Shown: positions 46,025 through 55,730, counted from the stretch's first letter. The stretch: 64,000 bases of DNA from Kaistella chaponensis (GCF_900156725.1 NZ_FTOI01000002.1:124001-188000), one strand, 5' to 3'. A program made the numbers and translations. The notes: generated by a model not told the origin, from the sequence alone.

Positions 46025-47062
46025 TTATTGTACTTTGTTGTAAATGTTCGGATTTTTTTCGCCGGTAACTTTTAGTTTTCCAATGGCTCCTTTGTTAAAG
46101 GCTCTGAAAATTGAGTGATCTACAATTACATATTCTCCAGGTTGTTCTACTTTGAATTCGACCATCGCGGCTCCACCTGCGGGAATTACTGTGGTCTGTA
46201 CATTTTCATTGTATTTAGTTCCTCCTTCTGCATATACTTTGTCGAAAATTTCTCCTATAACGTGGAATGAAGAAACCAGGTTTGGACCTGCGTTTCCTAC
46301 GAAAATACGTACCGTTTCGCCCACTTTTGCCTGCAACATTTTCTCTCCCATTAAAGCATTTTTCTTGCCATTGAAAACCACATAAGACGGTCTTTCGTCG
46401 AGTGCTTTGTCTTGGTCAAATTCTTGAAGTCCTTTGTCATCGGTTTTTCCTTTGGTGTAAAACTCACCTTGCATGATGTAATATTCACGATCAACTTTTG
46501 CTAAACCGCCTTCTGGTTCTACCAAAATTAAACCATACATTCCGTTTGAAATATGCAATGGAACTGGTGCTGCAGCGCAGTGATAAACAAATAATCCCGG
46601 ATTTAACGCTTTGAAATGAAAGATCGCTTCTTTTCCTGGTGCAACATTGGTGGCTTCTGCACCTCCACCTGGACCGTTTACCGCATGAAGATCAATGTTG
46701 TGCGGCATTACACTGTTACTCGCGTTTTTTAAATGAAGTTCAACTTCATCACCAACTCTAATTCTGATAAAAGAACCAGGTACTGTTCCATTGAATGTCC
46801 AGAATTTGTAAGTGGCACCGTCTGCGAGTTCACCAACTTCTTCGGTGGCTTCCAAATGTACGATTACTTTTTTTGCAGCTCTGTCCCCAATTGCAGCAGG
46901 AACTGTAGGCGGATTCACTGGTTTTTGATCTTCTGTTTCGCCACTTACTTTAATATCGATCGCTGTATTGGTGGTTTTTGACGCAGAATTTTCCGTCGGA
47001 TTCTGTTTGCATGCTTGTAGCGCTAAAAGAGCAAGTACAAAGGTTGTAAGAATGTTTTTCAT
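46025..47062 (-). CDS. nirK: Copper-containing nitrite reductase
   Basis: A 345-residue enzyme that reduces nitrite to nitric oxide. All metal ligands are present. Type 1 copper: H121, C162, H170, M175. Type 2 copper: H126, H161, H316. Catalytic pair: D124 and H267. Unlike the soluble periplasmic NirK of Proteobacteria it has a lipoprotein signal (LLALQAC, C18) and a Thr/Asn/Pro linker to about residue 55, so it is membrane-anchored, as in other Flavobacteriia. First gene of nirK-nirV-SCO. Confidence 0.96.
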   Translation of the reverse strand: MKNILTTFVLALLALQACKQNPTENSASKTTNTAIDIKVSGETEDQKPVNPPTVPAAIGDRAAKKVIVHLEATEEVGELADGATYKFWTFNGTVPGSFIRIRVGDEVELHLKNASNSVMPHNIDLHAVNGPGGGAEATNVAPGKEAIFHFKALNPGLFVYHCAAAPVPLHISNGMYGLILVEPEGGLAKVDREYYIMQGEFYTKGKTDDKGLQEFDQDKALDERPSYVVFNGKKNALMGEKMLQAKVGETVRIFVGNAGPNLVSSFHVIGEIFDKVYAEGGTKYNENVQTTVIPAGGAAMVEFKVEQPGEYVIVDHSIFRAFNKGAIGKLKVTGEKNPNIYNKVQ

Positions 47063-47092
47063 TGATTGAGATTTTACTGTTTTTTAATAGGA

Positions 47093-47100
47093 CAAAATTA
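47093..47100 (-). promoter_or_regulatory. -7 element of nirK operon
   Basis: TAATTTTG on the minus strand fits TAnnTTTG, 30 bases before the ATG. Upstream lie two TTCGGAnA words 18 bases apart (47101-47126), which could be half-sites for a regulator; that is inference. Confidence 0.45.
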
Positions 47101-47188
47101 TCCGAATTAAATATATTTCCGAAATTTTATGGTATGAATTTTATCACCCAATGATGTCAATTGTTCTCTAAAGAGGCATCATTTAAAA

Positions 47189-47617
47189 TTATTTAGATAA
47201 TTTAAGGATCAAAGGTTCTGTAATGCTTTTTTGGGAGTAATAGTTGGAATTGCAAACTTTAGATTTCAGGGTGTACTTTCCTTTTTCGATCACAAATTGA
47301 TTTTTAGAATTCCGCGCAACCGGCAAATTATAGTACAGATTGCTATTCAATCTCACCATTCGGAAAATGAGGTCACAATTTGATTTGTTCTCAACAACGA
47401 CGGCCGTTCTGGATTCTCGGGAATCCGATTCGTTAAGAAGGTACGTCAAGACTTCCGCAGTTACTTTGTCTTTATTAATTTTATCTTTTTCCATTAATGT
47501 TGCAAATTCATTGCTTTCATCAGAAGGAGTAGAAGTGGGTCGGGAAACACTTCCGGAAGGTAAAATTTCACAAGACGATAAAAGAGATAAAACTCCAAGC
47601 AGACGGAAAAATTTCAT
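47189..47617 (-). CDS. Lipoprotein with DUF6759-like C-terminal domain, paralogue C
   Basis: A 142-residue lipoprotein (lipobox LLSSC). The C-terminal 75 residues are homologous to the genes at 25743 and 27283: ENKSNCDLIFRMVRL, then YNLPVARNSKNQFVIEKGKY and VCNSNYYSQKSITEPL. It lacks the N-terminal HPDDP block of the other two and is tethered, not secreted. The Cys pair is conserved in all three. Function is unknown. It lies downstream of guaB and upstream of nirK on the same strand, with gaps on both sides. Confidence 0.7.
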   Translation of the reverse strand: MKFFRLLGVLSLLSSCEILPSGSVSRPTSTPSDESNEFATLMEKDKINKDKVTAEVLTYLLNESDSRESRTAVVVENKSNCDLIFRMVRLNSNLYYNLPVARNSKNQFVIEKGKYTLKSKVCNSNYYSQKSITEPLILKLSK

Positions 47618-47663
47618 AAAAATTATTTTTTTTCTTCCCTAAATATACGGCTATTTTAAAATC

Positions 47664-47692
47664 AAAAAAAAATACCGAAGAAAAACTTCGGC
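47664..47692 (-). terminator. Terminator of guaB
   Basis: Minus strand: CCGAAG-TTTTT-CTTCGG (47675-47691) followed by a TA and a long T-run. Confidence 0.9.
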
Positions 47693-47703
47693 ATTTGTAA
47701 ATT

Positions 47704-49194
<1,491 letters not shown>

Positions 49195-49256
49195 TTATTT
49201 ATCATGAAAATTTTTACTTTTCTTGAACAAAATTTAATGTAAAGCCGAGTCGTAAC

Positions 49257-49352
49257 TAGCCCTGATTGCAACGAAAAGCCCGGAATGAGGCGTGAGCAAA
49301 GCGAACGCCGAAATGAGGACTTGTAGTGGAAAGCAGGTTCCCGGCTCCTAAA
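49257..49352 (+). repeat. Dispersed repeat, copy 2
   Basis: It starts AGCCCTGATTGCAACGAAA and ends GTAGTGGAAAGCAGG then CGGCTCCTA. The centre (CGGAATGAGGCGTGAGC / GCGAACGCCG) is a variable stem. It has the same order and orientation as the copies at 5620 and 60092. It fills the gap between guaB and the DUF4252 gene. Confidence 0.65.
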
Positions 49353-49398
49353 AAAAATAGCCACACGATTTGCAGCTATCTTTGTTAGGAAAAATCAT

Positions 49399-49923
49399 TT
49401 ACTTCGATACCAATTTTTTTACATCTTTCTTTTCGGAATAATTGATAATTTGTGAAATGTCATCGGCGGTGAATTTCCCGGAAATATCCACATACACCAA
49501 ATCTTTGTCGGATGCTATTGTGATGAGTAATTTTTTTATTTCTTCGCCTTTTTGTTTTGCCTGAAGGTTGATGACTTCATTTTCTTTTTTGATGGTCATC
49601 CATTCTTCGTAATTATTTTTGGTGAGGAATTTCGCGTAATCCGAAACCATTTTTGCGCTTCCATTTTCCACCGTCATTATTTTTACGTCAGAGATTTTTC
49701 TGATGAGGTTTATGAGTTCCTCGCTTTCACCGTCTTCTTGCAAAGCCCTTTTAACAATAGGTTTTGCCAAAAACATGGGTACATTGATGCTCGTATATTT
49801 TACATCTTTGTTATCGTAATTGGACTTATCAAAGAAATCAAGTCTTGGTTTTTGAGAAACCATGCAAGATTGAAGTGAAATGAGGAGCAATAAAAAAGCA
49901 CTTAGCCAATATAATTTTTTCAT
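49399..49923 (-). CDS. DUF4252 lipoprotein
   Basis: A 174-residue lipoprotein (lipobox LQSC). It has the DUF4252 pattern: a hydrophobic IxVPMFLAKPIVKRAL helix, KISDVKIMTVENG, and a final DLVYVDISGKFTADDISQIIN. DUF4252 proteins are small envelope proteins of unknown function found in Bacteroidetes next to ECF sigma factors. Here the gene is last in the sigma operon, 5 bases after a longer protein that carries the same domain. Confidence 0.88.
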   Translation of the reverse strand: MKKLYWLSAFLLLLISLQSCMVSQKPRLDFFDKSNYDNKDVKYTSINVPMFLAKPIVKRALQEDGESEELINLIRKISDVKIMTVENGSAKMVSDYAKFLTKNNYEEWMTIKKENEVINLQAKQKGEEIKKLLITIASDKDLVYVDISGKFTADDISQIINYSEKKDVKKLVSK

Positions 49924-49928
49924 GATTT

Positions 49929-51197
49929 TTAATTTAAAGGTTTGATGCTTCCGCCGCTGGATTCTTTGGTGGAATTTTTTTCACTCGGATTTCCTTTGTA
50001 CCGAATCGATGAACCGGAGCTTGAATTTGCGGTCAAAGATTTAGTCACATTCACTTTTAAAGTAGAGCCGGAAGAAGTTTGTGCAGTGACCTCAGAACCT
50101 TCTAAATTCTGGGCATTACAAGCTGCAGCACTGGATAAATCAAATTCAGCTTTTTGCGCGTTTCCGGTAATTGTAGACATCGATCCGCTGCTTCCTTCTA
50201 ATTTGAAAGTGTGGGATTGTACCTCAATTTTCGCATTTGATCCGGAAGTGATATTCACATTCACGCTGTTTTTTATATTTAAATCTGCATTTAAGTTTGC
50301 GCCAGAAGAAATTTCTGCCTCGAAATCATTAGAATTAATGGTGTTCAAGGTGGTGAAAAGGGAACCGCTGGAAACTTTTGCCAAAGAAAGTTCAGGTGAT
50401 TCTATGGAGACCAATAATTTTTTGAAATTAAGATTCTTTTTGGTTGTATTGTTGATCCCAACATGTAAAATCCCATTGATAACCTCTGTAGAAACGTATT
50501 GCTGCATGTTTGGATCGGTTTCTACAACTACAGATTGGTTGTTTCCCTGTGTAAAATTAACTTTAACGCCGCTGGAAACAGAAATCCCGGTAAATTTGCC
50601 CACATTTCTTACTTGGGTAACTCCATGGGAACTGATATTTTCTGAAACAATAGAATTAATGGGAGCAGATTTTTCCGCTTCGTTTACTAAATTATTGATG
50701 TCATCCATGGAAATTTTTCCGTCAAGCATCATTAAGACTTGGTTTCCCTCAGAATTGATGCTCAGCAAAAGATTGTCGAGAATTCCGTTTGCAGCATCAG
50801 AGGAGAGAAATTTTATTTTATTGTCTTTGCTGTTTACGGTGATCAGTTCCTCGTATTTCATGTTTTTAATCGAAGAAGAGATATCCGACTGTAATTTCAA
50901 AAAACCATTTGCGGCTTTCTGTTCTTCAGTTCCTGATTTTGCATTAGAATTGGGTTTTTCTACGATCAGAATTTTCAAGCCATTGATTTTACTCAGCAAA
51001 GGTTTGATCTGTGAAAGTTCCGCATCATCGATGTTCAGCTTGTTGAGCATATTAAACATCGGTTTGGCAATTTTGATGGAAGTAACACCTTCTGCGTCCT
51101 GGTATTTTTCAAAAAGCTGATCCAGTTTATCTTTCTGCGCATTGATTTGGAAAAAATGGGAGAAAGTAAGGGCAAATATTAAGAGTAATTTTTTCAT
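49929..51197 (-). CDS. DUF4252 plus GIN-domain (DUF2807) surface protein
   Basis: A 422-residue exported protein (signal peptide ending FQINAQ). Residues about 20-170 repeat the DUF4252 domain (SIKIAKPMFNMLNKL, QVLMMLDGKISMDDINNLVN). Residues about 190-400 are a GIN/DUF2807 beta-helix with regular SSG and GS turns (FTGISVSSGVKVNFTQGNNQ, ISSGANLNADLNIKNS). The C-terminus is Ser/Lys-rich. The fusion ties the two families in one polypeptide and suggests a structural surface role. It overlaps nothing and lies 11 bases from the anti-sigma-like gene. Confidence 0.88.
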   Translation of the reverse strand: MKKLLLIFALTFSHFFQINAQKDKLDQLFEKYQDAEGVTSIKIAKPMFNMLNKLNIDDAELSQIKPLLSKINGLKILIVEKPNSNAKSGTEEQKAANGFLKLQSDISSSIKNMKYEELITVNSKDNKIKFLSSDAANGILDNLLLSINSEGNQVLMMLDGKISMDDINNLVNEAEKSAPINSIVSENISSHGVTQVRNVGKFTGISVSSGVKVNFTQGNNQSVVVETDPNMQQYVSTEVINGILHVGINNTTKKNLNFKKLLVSIESPELSLAKVSSGSLFTTLNTINSNDFEAEISSGANLNADLNIKNSVNVNITSGSNAKIEVQSHTFKLEGSSGSMSTITGNAQKAEFDLSSAAACNAQNLEGSEVTAQTSSGSTLKVNVTKSLTANSSSGSSIRYKGNPSEKNSTKESSGGSIKPLN

Positions 51198-51208
51198 TTT
51201 TTTAAGAT

Positions 51209-51871
51209 TTAATAATCATTATTCAAGTTTAATGCTTCGGTTGAGGCCACTGTTTTAGAAACATTTTCAGAAAGAATTCGGAAGGAGTACTTCGTCAAGT
51301 CGATCGCTTCTTGTTCGCTTTCAATTTTCTGACCATTAATTATTACGTAATTAGATTGATAGGCGGAATCTTTTGCCTTAGATGAATTATCAACAGCATT
51401 GGAGTTTTTTGCATATCTCGGTTTCGAATCTCTTCTGATTCGGCCTCTTTTTGGTAAAATCTGATTCATTATATCGGTCTCATTCTGATCTACGGTAGAA
51501 GTAGAATCTGCGAGAATGCTGTCGGGTTTTATTTTTAAAGAATCATCAATTTCGTTTACTGCCAATTGGGTTTCCTGTTGGAAGGTGTCTTTTTGTTTAA
51601 GGATTTCATTTTGAACCAAATGATCTTGTTCTTTTACAGATTTTTTAGTTTCATAGTTATAGAAGATTCCTACAGATACAAGTAAAATTAAACTTGCAGC
51701 CATCCAAAATGTTTTCGGGAAAGACCCGCCTTTTGTTTTTTGAACCAAAGGAATTATTTTTTCTTCTTGCTTTGTTTTTTCCAAGAAATCTTCAAAATCC
51801 CAATTCATTTTCTCTTCCTTGAGTTCTTGGGTGATTTCTTTATATTGATCGTCGGTCGTATCTTTTTTCAT
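51209..51871 (-). CDS. Membrane protein, probable anti-sigma factor
   Basis: A 220-residue protein with one membrane helix (TFWMAASLILLVSVGIFYNY, about 54-73). A charged cytoplasmic N-terminus (MNWDFEDFLEKTKQEEKI) and a long periplasmic part follow. No zinc-binding anti-sigma motif is visible. Its position directly after an ECF sigma gene (11 bases) and its topology are those of an anti-sigma factor; direct sequence evidence is weak. Confidence 0.65.
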   Translation of the reverse strand: MKKDTTDDQYKEITQELKEEKMNWDFEDFLEKTKQEEKIIPLVQKTKGGSFPKTFWMAASLILLVSVGIFYNYETKKSVKEQDHLVQNEILKQKDTFQQETQLAVNEIDDSLKIKPDSILADSTSTVDQNETDIMNQILPKRGRIRRDSKPRYAKNSNAVDNSSKAKDSAYQSNYVIINGQKIESEQEAIDLTKYSFRILSENVSKTVASTEALNLNNDY

Positions 51872-51882
51872 CGTAATAATTG

Positions 51883-52395
51883 CTATAAATTTTCAATCAT
51901 TTTGTTTTCGAAATCCATGAGTTTCAGGATTTGTTCTTTCACTTTCTGTCTTGCTCGCATGAGGTTTGCGCGAACTGCGTTTTGTTCCATTTCGAGAATT
52001 TCGCCGATTTCTACAACATCGAAATCTTCTACATCTTTCAGGTGAATCACGGCTTTCTGTTTCTCTGGAAGAGCATTGATAAATCCGATAATCTGGTCTT
52101 TCATATTATTGGATTCAAATTCATGAATTTCACTTCTATGCTTTTGAAAATCGGCGAAACCCATTTTTACGTCTTCATGTTTTAGTCGGTTCAGGCATTC
52201 ATTTTTTACCGATTTCAGGGCATATGATTTCAGGTTTCCAAAAGCAGCGAGTTCTTCTTTTTTCTGCCAGAATTTCATCATTAAATCCTGCACTACATCT
52301 TCCGCTTCGTCACTACTGATCACAAATCTTTTCGCAAAACGGTACATCTCATCTTTGAGGCAAAATACCGTGTTTTTAAAGATTTCGTGGGTCAT
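51883..52395 (-). CDS. ECF-type RNA polymerase sigma factor
   Basis: A 170-residue sigma-70 family protein of the extracytoplasmic-function type. Region 2 is about 10-70 (DEMYRFAKRFVISSDEAEDV, then VQDLMMKFWQKKEEL). Region 4 is about 105-160 (ALPEKQKAVIHLKDVEDFDV, then the HTH VEIGEILEMEQNAVRANLMRARQKVKEQ). It heads a four-gene unit with an anti-sigma-like protein and two DUF4252 proteins, with gaps of 11, 11 and 5 bases. It may autoregulate, since no ordinary TAnnTTTG box lies upstream. Confidence 0.92.
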   Translation of the reverse strand: MTHEIFKNTVFCLKDEMYRFAKRFVISSDEAEDVVQDLMMKFWQKKEELAAFGNLKSYALKSVKNECLNRLKHEDVKMGFADFQKHRSEIHEFESNNMKDQIIGFINALPEKQKAVIHLKDVEDFDVVEIGEILEMEQNAVRANLMRARQKVKEQILKLMDFENKMIENL

Positions 52396-52448
52396 AGTTT
52401 TGTTTCTATAAGTAAGACAAGTAATTTCGGGATTATATTACATCAAAA

Positions 52449-52479
52449 TAAAAAAAACTTCAAAATAGTTTTTGAAGTT
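52449..52479 (-). terminator. Terminator of toxin-antitoxin operon
   Basis: Minus strand: AACTTCAAAA / TTTTGAAGTT with a short loop, then eight T. It separates the toxin gene from the sigma operon. Confidence 0.88.
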
Positions 52480-52519
52480 AGTGGTAATACAAGTTGTAAG
52501 CGAAAAATTGTTTGACCGA

Positions 52520-52819
52520 TTATTTGATCTCTAAAGTTTTATCTTCCCTATTTCCATCCCAAACCGTTAATACTTTTAAAACGGTTTCATCATATTCGTA
52601 AAACAGGAGGTAGTCTCTAACAATTTTTACTCTTACATGATCAAATTCAGTTGGTCGTCCAATAGTTGGACTTTCAGAAACTTTTGCTAAACTATCTATA
52701 AAAAGTTTGTTAAGTTTTGTGCTGTAAGTTTTAGATTTATTTCGAGTAATCCAATATTGAAGAATTTCTTTCCTTTCAAGATTCGCTTTTTTTGTCCAAA
52801 TCACTTTTCTTTTAGCCAT
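52520..52819 (-). CDS. RelE/ParE family toxin
   Basis: A 99-residue toxin of a type II system. It shows the ParE-like sequence VIWTKKANLERKEILQYW, a central VSESPTIGRPTEFDHVRVKI and a final LLFYEYDETVLKVLTVWDGN. ParE toxins poison gyrase, while RelE toxins cut mRNA; the family call does not tell which. Its start overlaps the antitoxin gene by 19 bases, the standard coupling with the antitoxin first. Confidence 0.9.
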   Translation of the reverse strand: MAKRKVIWTKKANLERKEILQYWITRNKSKTYSTKLNKLFIDSLAKVSESPTIGRPTEFDHVRVKIVRDYLLFYEYDETVLKVLTVWDGNREDKTLEIK

Positions 52820-53025
52820 TCTTCAATTTCTAAATTTGCTTCTTCTTCCGATAAAACATCATCATTTTTGGCTTCGAGAATTCTATTTCTTTGGGCAGGG
52901 TTTATTTGAAAAATTCCTCGATCTGTTTCAAAATCTAAAAGGTTCTGAAGTTCTTCGATAATCCGAATTTCTTTTAAATCCGTAATTTTTTGGATTAAAT
53001 CTAATTTTAATTCTGCTGTACTCAT
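52801..53025 (-). CDS. Antitoxin of RelE/ParE system
   Basis: A 74-residue acidic protein, first in the pair. The N-terminus is helical (ELKLDLIQKITDLKEIRIIE) and the C-terminus is acidic (DDVLSEEEANLEIEEWLKEK), suited to wrap the basic toxin. A minus-strand TAACTTTG element at 53040-53047 lies 14 bases before the ATG. It resembles 'addiction module component' proteins; DNA binding is not evident from sequence. Confidence 0.85.
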   Translation of the reverse strand: MSTAELKLDLIQKITDLKEIRIIEELQNLLDFETDRGIFQINPAQRNRILEAKNDDVLSEEEANLEIEEWLKEK

Positions 53026-53039
53026 CAGATTATTTTTAT

Positions 53040-53047
53040 CAAAGTTA
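53040..53047 (-). promoter_or_regulatory. -7 element of toxin-antitoxin operon
   Basis: TAACTTTG on the minus strand fits TAnnTTTG, 14 bases before the antitoxin ATG. Confidence 0.45.
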
Positions 53048-53114
53048 ATGATATAATTTCATTATCGTAAATTCTAATCCTTAGATTTTTTTTAAATTTA
53101 TAAGCACTATGCTC

Positions 53115-53528
53115 TTACAAATCCGTCACTTTCTTCTCAATTTTATACACCGTTCCCCGAAAAGTGGCGACCAAAACTTTATGCTGATTCGTGATCGAAA
53201 TATCGTAAACTCCGGTTTTTCTCGTATCGGAAATCAGAATACTTTCTGCGGTTAAAGTATCGCCTAATTTCACGGCTTTTGTAAAATTCAAAGAACAATG
53301 CAATGCAACCGAAGCTTCATTGGTATTATTACTCGAAAAAGCCAAAGCCGAATCTGCAAGCGAAAAAGTAACACCACCGTGAACAGTTCGCAATCCGTTG
53401 ATCATTTCCTGTTTGACGGGCATTTCAATCAGGCAGTATTTTTCGCGTACTTCGATGAGTTTTATTCCCATCCATTGCGAGAAATGATCCTGATTGAGCA
53501 TGTATTGAGCGAGTTCGTGTGGTGTCAT
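53115..53528 (-). CDS. paaI: Hotdog-fold thioesterase PaaI
   Basis: A 137-residue acyl-CoA thioesterase. The hotdog motif VHGGVTFSLADSALAFSSN is central, with LNFTKAVKLGDTLTAES following. In the phenylacetate pathway PaaI releases stalled ring-hydroxylated phenylacetyl-CoA esters and so rescues CoA. It is the last gene of the paa cluster. An octamer-repeat array separates it from paaH. Confidence 0.9.
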   Translation of the reverse strand: MTPHELAQYMLNQDHFSQWMGIKLIEVREKYCLIEMPVKQEMINGLRTVHGGVTFSLADSALAFSSNNTNEASVALHCSLNFTKAVKLGDTLTAESILISDTRKTGVYDISITNQHKVLVATFRGTVYKIEKKVTDL

Positions 53529-53534
53529 ATTTTT

Positions 53535-53628
53535 AATTTACCAATTTAGCAATTTACCATTGTAACAATTTTTAAATTCAAATTTTGATTTTTAAATTGA
53601 TACATTTTCACATTGATACATTGTTACA
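53535..53628. repeat. Octamer-repeat arrays between paaH and paaI
   Basis: Array one (53535-53574): AATTTACC, AATTTAGC, AATTTACC, ATTGTAAC, AATTTTTA. Array two (53597-53628): TTGATACA, TTTTCACA, TTGATACA, TTGTTACA. The paaH stop codon lies in the last unit and array one begins 6 bases from the paaI ATG. Confidence 0.85.
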
Positions 53629-54769
53629 TTTTTTTAAGTAACGGACTTTGTCGGTACCTTTCTTCCTGATAAGTTTCGTATAGATTTTGTAAAGTGTCTG
53701 AAATTTTTTGATAGCCAATTTCTTTTCCCCACGCTATTAAACCTTTCGGATAATTAACGCCTTTTTGCATGGCTAATTCGATGGCTTCATCACTCGCAAT
53801 TCCCAATCTTTTCCCTTCTACCGCTTCATTAATCAACATCGAAATAATTCTTAAAAATATTTCTTCGTACAGTTTTTCGTCCTTAATATCTTGATTCTTG
53901 ATTCTTGGTTCTTTGCTCTCTTCAGAATAATCATAAAATCCTTTTCCACTTTTCCGACCAAGTAATTTAGCCTCGCTCATTCTTTGTTGAAGCAAACTCG
54001 GTTTGTATTTTGGATCGTAAAAATAATCGGCGTAAACGGTTTTGGTGACAGAAAAATTCACATCAATTCCGATGAGATCCATCAATTCAAAAGGTCCCAT
54101 TTTGAAATTCCCCAAAGTTCGCATCGCATCATCAATCTGTTCGAAAGTAGCGATGTTTTCTTCAGCAATTCTCAACGCTTCGCCATAAAACGGTCGTGCA
54201 ATTCGGTTCACAATAAATCCAGGAACATCTTTCGCAATCACGGGAACTTTGCCCCAAGTTTTCATTAAACTAAAAATATCGGCAGCTAAATTTTCTTTCG
54301 TTAAAAGTCCGGGAATGATTTCTACCAAAGGCATCAACGGAGCCGGATTGAAAAAATGAATTCCAATAAAACGCGAAGGATTTTTTAATTCCGACGATAG
54401 GGAAGTGATCGAAATCGATGAAGTATTGCTCGAAATAATACAGTCTTGAGATACAATTTCTTCGAGTTGCTGAAAAACTTTCGTTTTAATTTCTTTGTTT
54501 TCAATGATGGCTTCAATCACCAGATCACAATCTTTGAAGTCTTTAAGTTCCGTGCAGAATTTAATTCGATTGTAAATATTTTCACTTTCTTCGAAATCGA
54601 TTTTATTTTTTTCGACCAATCTTGACAAAACTTTTTGAAGTCCTTGCAACGATTTTTCGGTTTGCTCAGCGTTTTGATCATACAAAAAAACTTCACACTG
54701 ATTCATGGCTGCAACTTGCGCAATTCCAATTCCCATCGTTCCCGAACCGATAATTCCTACTTTATTCAT
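53624..54769 (-). CDS. paaH: 3-hydroxyacyl-CoA dehydrogenase PaaH
   Basis: A 381-residue NAD-dependent enzyme. The Rossmann motif VGIIGSGTMGIGIAQVAAM opens the protein and the catalytic-His segment IGIHFFNPAPLMPLVEIIPG is near residue 140. Two C-terminal 3HCDH helical domains follow (KDVPGFIVNRIARPFYGEAL, IASDEAIELAMQKGVNYPKG). In this pathway it oxidises 3-hydroxyadipyl-CoA to 3-oxoadipyl-CoA. It lies between paaG and paaI, separated from each by a repeat array. Confidence 0.93.
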   Translation of the reverse strand: MNKVGIIGSGTMGIGIAQVAAMNQCEVFLYDQNAEQTEKSLQGLQKVLSRLVEKNKIDFEESENIYNRIKFCTELKDFKDCDLVIEAIIENKEIKTKVFQQLEEIVSQDCIISSNTSSISITSLSSELKNPSRFIGIHFFNPAPLMPLVEIIPGLLTKENLAADIFSLMKTWGKVPVIAKDVPGFIVNRIARPFYGEALRIAEENIATFEQIDDAMRTLGNFKMGPFELMDLIGIDVNFSVTKTVYADYFYDPKYKPSLLQQRMSEAKLLGRKSGKGFYDYSEESKEPRIKNQDIKDEKLYEEIFLRIISMLINEAVEGKRLGIASDEAIELAMQKGVNYPKGLIAWGKEIGYQKISDTLQNLYETYQEERYRQSPLLKKM

Positions 54770-54860
54770 TTTGTACTCTGTAAAATGTATGATGTACTAT
54801 GTAAAATGTACTATGTACAATGTACAATGTAAAATGTACTATGTAAAATATACTATGTAT
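54770..54860. repeat. Heptamer tandem repeat, 13 units, upstream of paaH
   Basis: Thirteen consecutive 7-base units of the form nATGTAn (AATGTAC, TATGTAA, TATGTAC and variants), with no phase break over 91 bases. It abuts the paaH ATG directly. Related words (ACATTGTACATTATACAATA) continue toward the paaG stop. Confidence 0.93.
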
Positions 54861-54921
54861 AAAGTGTTGATTATTAATTAGATTTTACTTTATACATCCG
54901 ACATTGTACATTATACAATAT

Positions 54922-55719
54922 TTATTTTCCTTTATATTCCGGTTTTCTTTTTTCCAAAAATGCAGAAACACCTTCCATGAAATCTTCAGATTCTGCAGCT
55001 TCCTGTTGTAAAATTCCTTCGATGTCTAATTGCTGAGTCAGCGTATTATCATACGATTCGTTGAAGGCTTTTTTAGTCAAAGAGATTGCTTTTGTGGGTA
55101 AATTGGAGATCTGCTCCAAAATCCCCATTGAATTCTGCATGAAATTTTCGTCTTCAAAAACATCTGCGATCAAGCCTAAATTTTTCGCTTCCGCAGCTGA
55201 TAATTTTTTTCCTGTAAAAGCCAAATAATTCGCCTGTTGTCTTCCCAAAAGTTTCGGCAACCAATAGGTTCCGCCAGTATCTGGAATCAAACCAATATTT
55301 ACAAAAGCCTGGGAAAAATAAGAAGATTCTGTCGCCAAAGTAAAATCACAAATCAAAGCCAACATCGCTCCAGCTCCAACTGCAGGTCCATTTACCAAAG
55401 AAATAACAGGCTTTCTGGCATTCGCAATTTCTTTCACCAAAGGATTATAAAAATCGATCACAATTCTTTGTATCACTCGATCTTCTTCAGGATCGCTGAA
55501 TGACATCGCATCTTTCAGATTTTGTCCGGAACAGAAGGCTTTTCCGCGTCCTGAAATCGCAAGACAACGTACGTTTTCATTTTTGCTGCCTTCGTGAACA
55601 AAGGTTTTAAGTTCGGAAAGTAATGTTTTATTTAAACTGTTAAAAGTTTTTTCGTCATTTAAATAGGCGATTTGAAGTTTCCCATCTAGGTGCGATTCTA
55701 TTTCGAGTTGTTTGTACAT
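54922..55719 (-). CDS. paaG: Ring-epoxide isomerase PaaG (enoyl-CoA hydratase family)
   Basis: A 265-residue crotonase-fold enzyme. It shows ISGRGKAFCSGQNLKD, ISLVNGPAVGAGAMLALICD and FVNIGLIPDTGGTYWLPKLL, and ends EGVSAFLEKRKPEYKGK. The end and the IPDTGGT segment match PaaG rather than PaaF. PaaG converts the 1,2-epoxyphenylacetyl-CoA to the seven-membered oxepin-CoA and also acts as a cis-trans isomerase. Between paaD and paaH. Confidence 0.92.
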   Translation of the reverse strand: MYKQLEIESHLDGKLQIAYLNDEKTFNSLNKTLLSELKTFVHEGSKNENVRCLAISGRGKAFCSGQNLKDAMSFSDPEEDRVIQRIVIDFYNPLVKEIANARKPVISLVNGPAVGAGAMLALICDFTLATESSYFSQAFVNIGLIPDTGGTYWLPKLLGRQQANYLAFTGKKLSAAEAKNLGLIADVFEDENFMQNSMGILEQISNLPTKAISLTKKAFNESYDNTLTQQLDIEGILQQEAAESEDFMEGVSAFLEKRKPEYKGK

Positions 55720-55730
55720 AATATTTTGAT

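Noticed and set aside
49942-51120. Long open frame of 392 codons on the plus strand
   Set aside because: It is the exact antisense of the DUF4252-GIN gene. The translation shows no family features, while the minus-strand protein has clear domains and a signal peptide.
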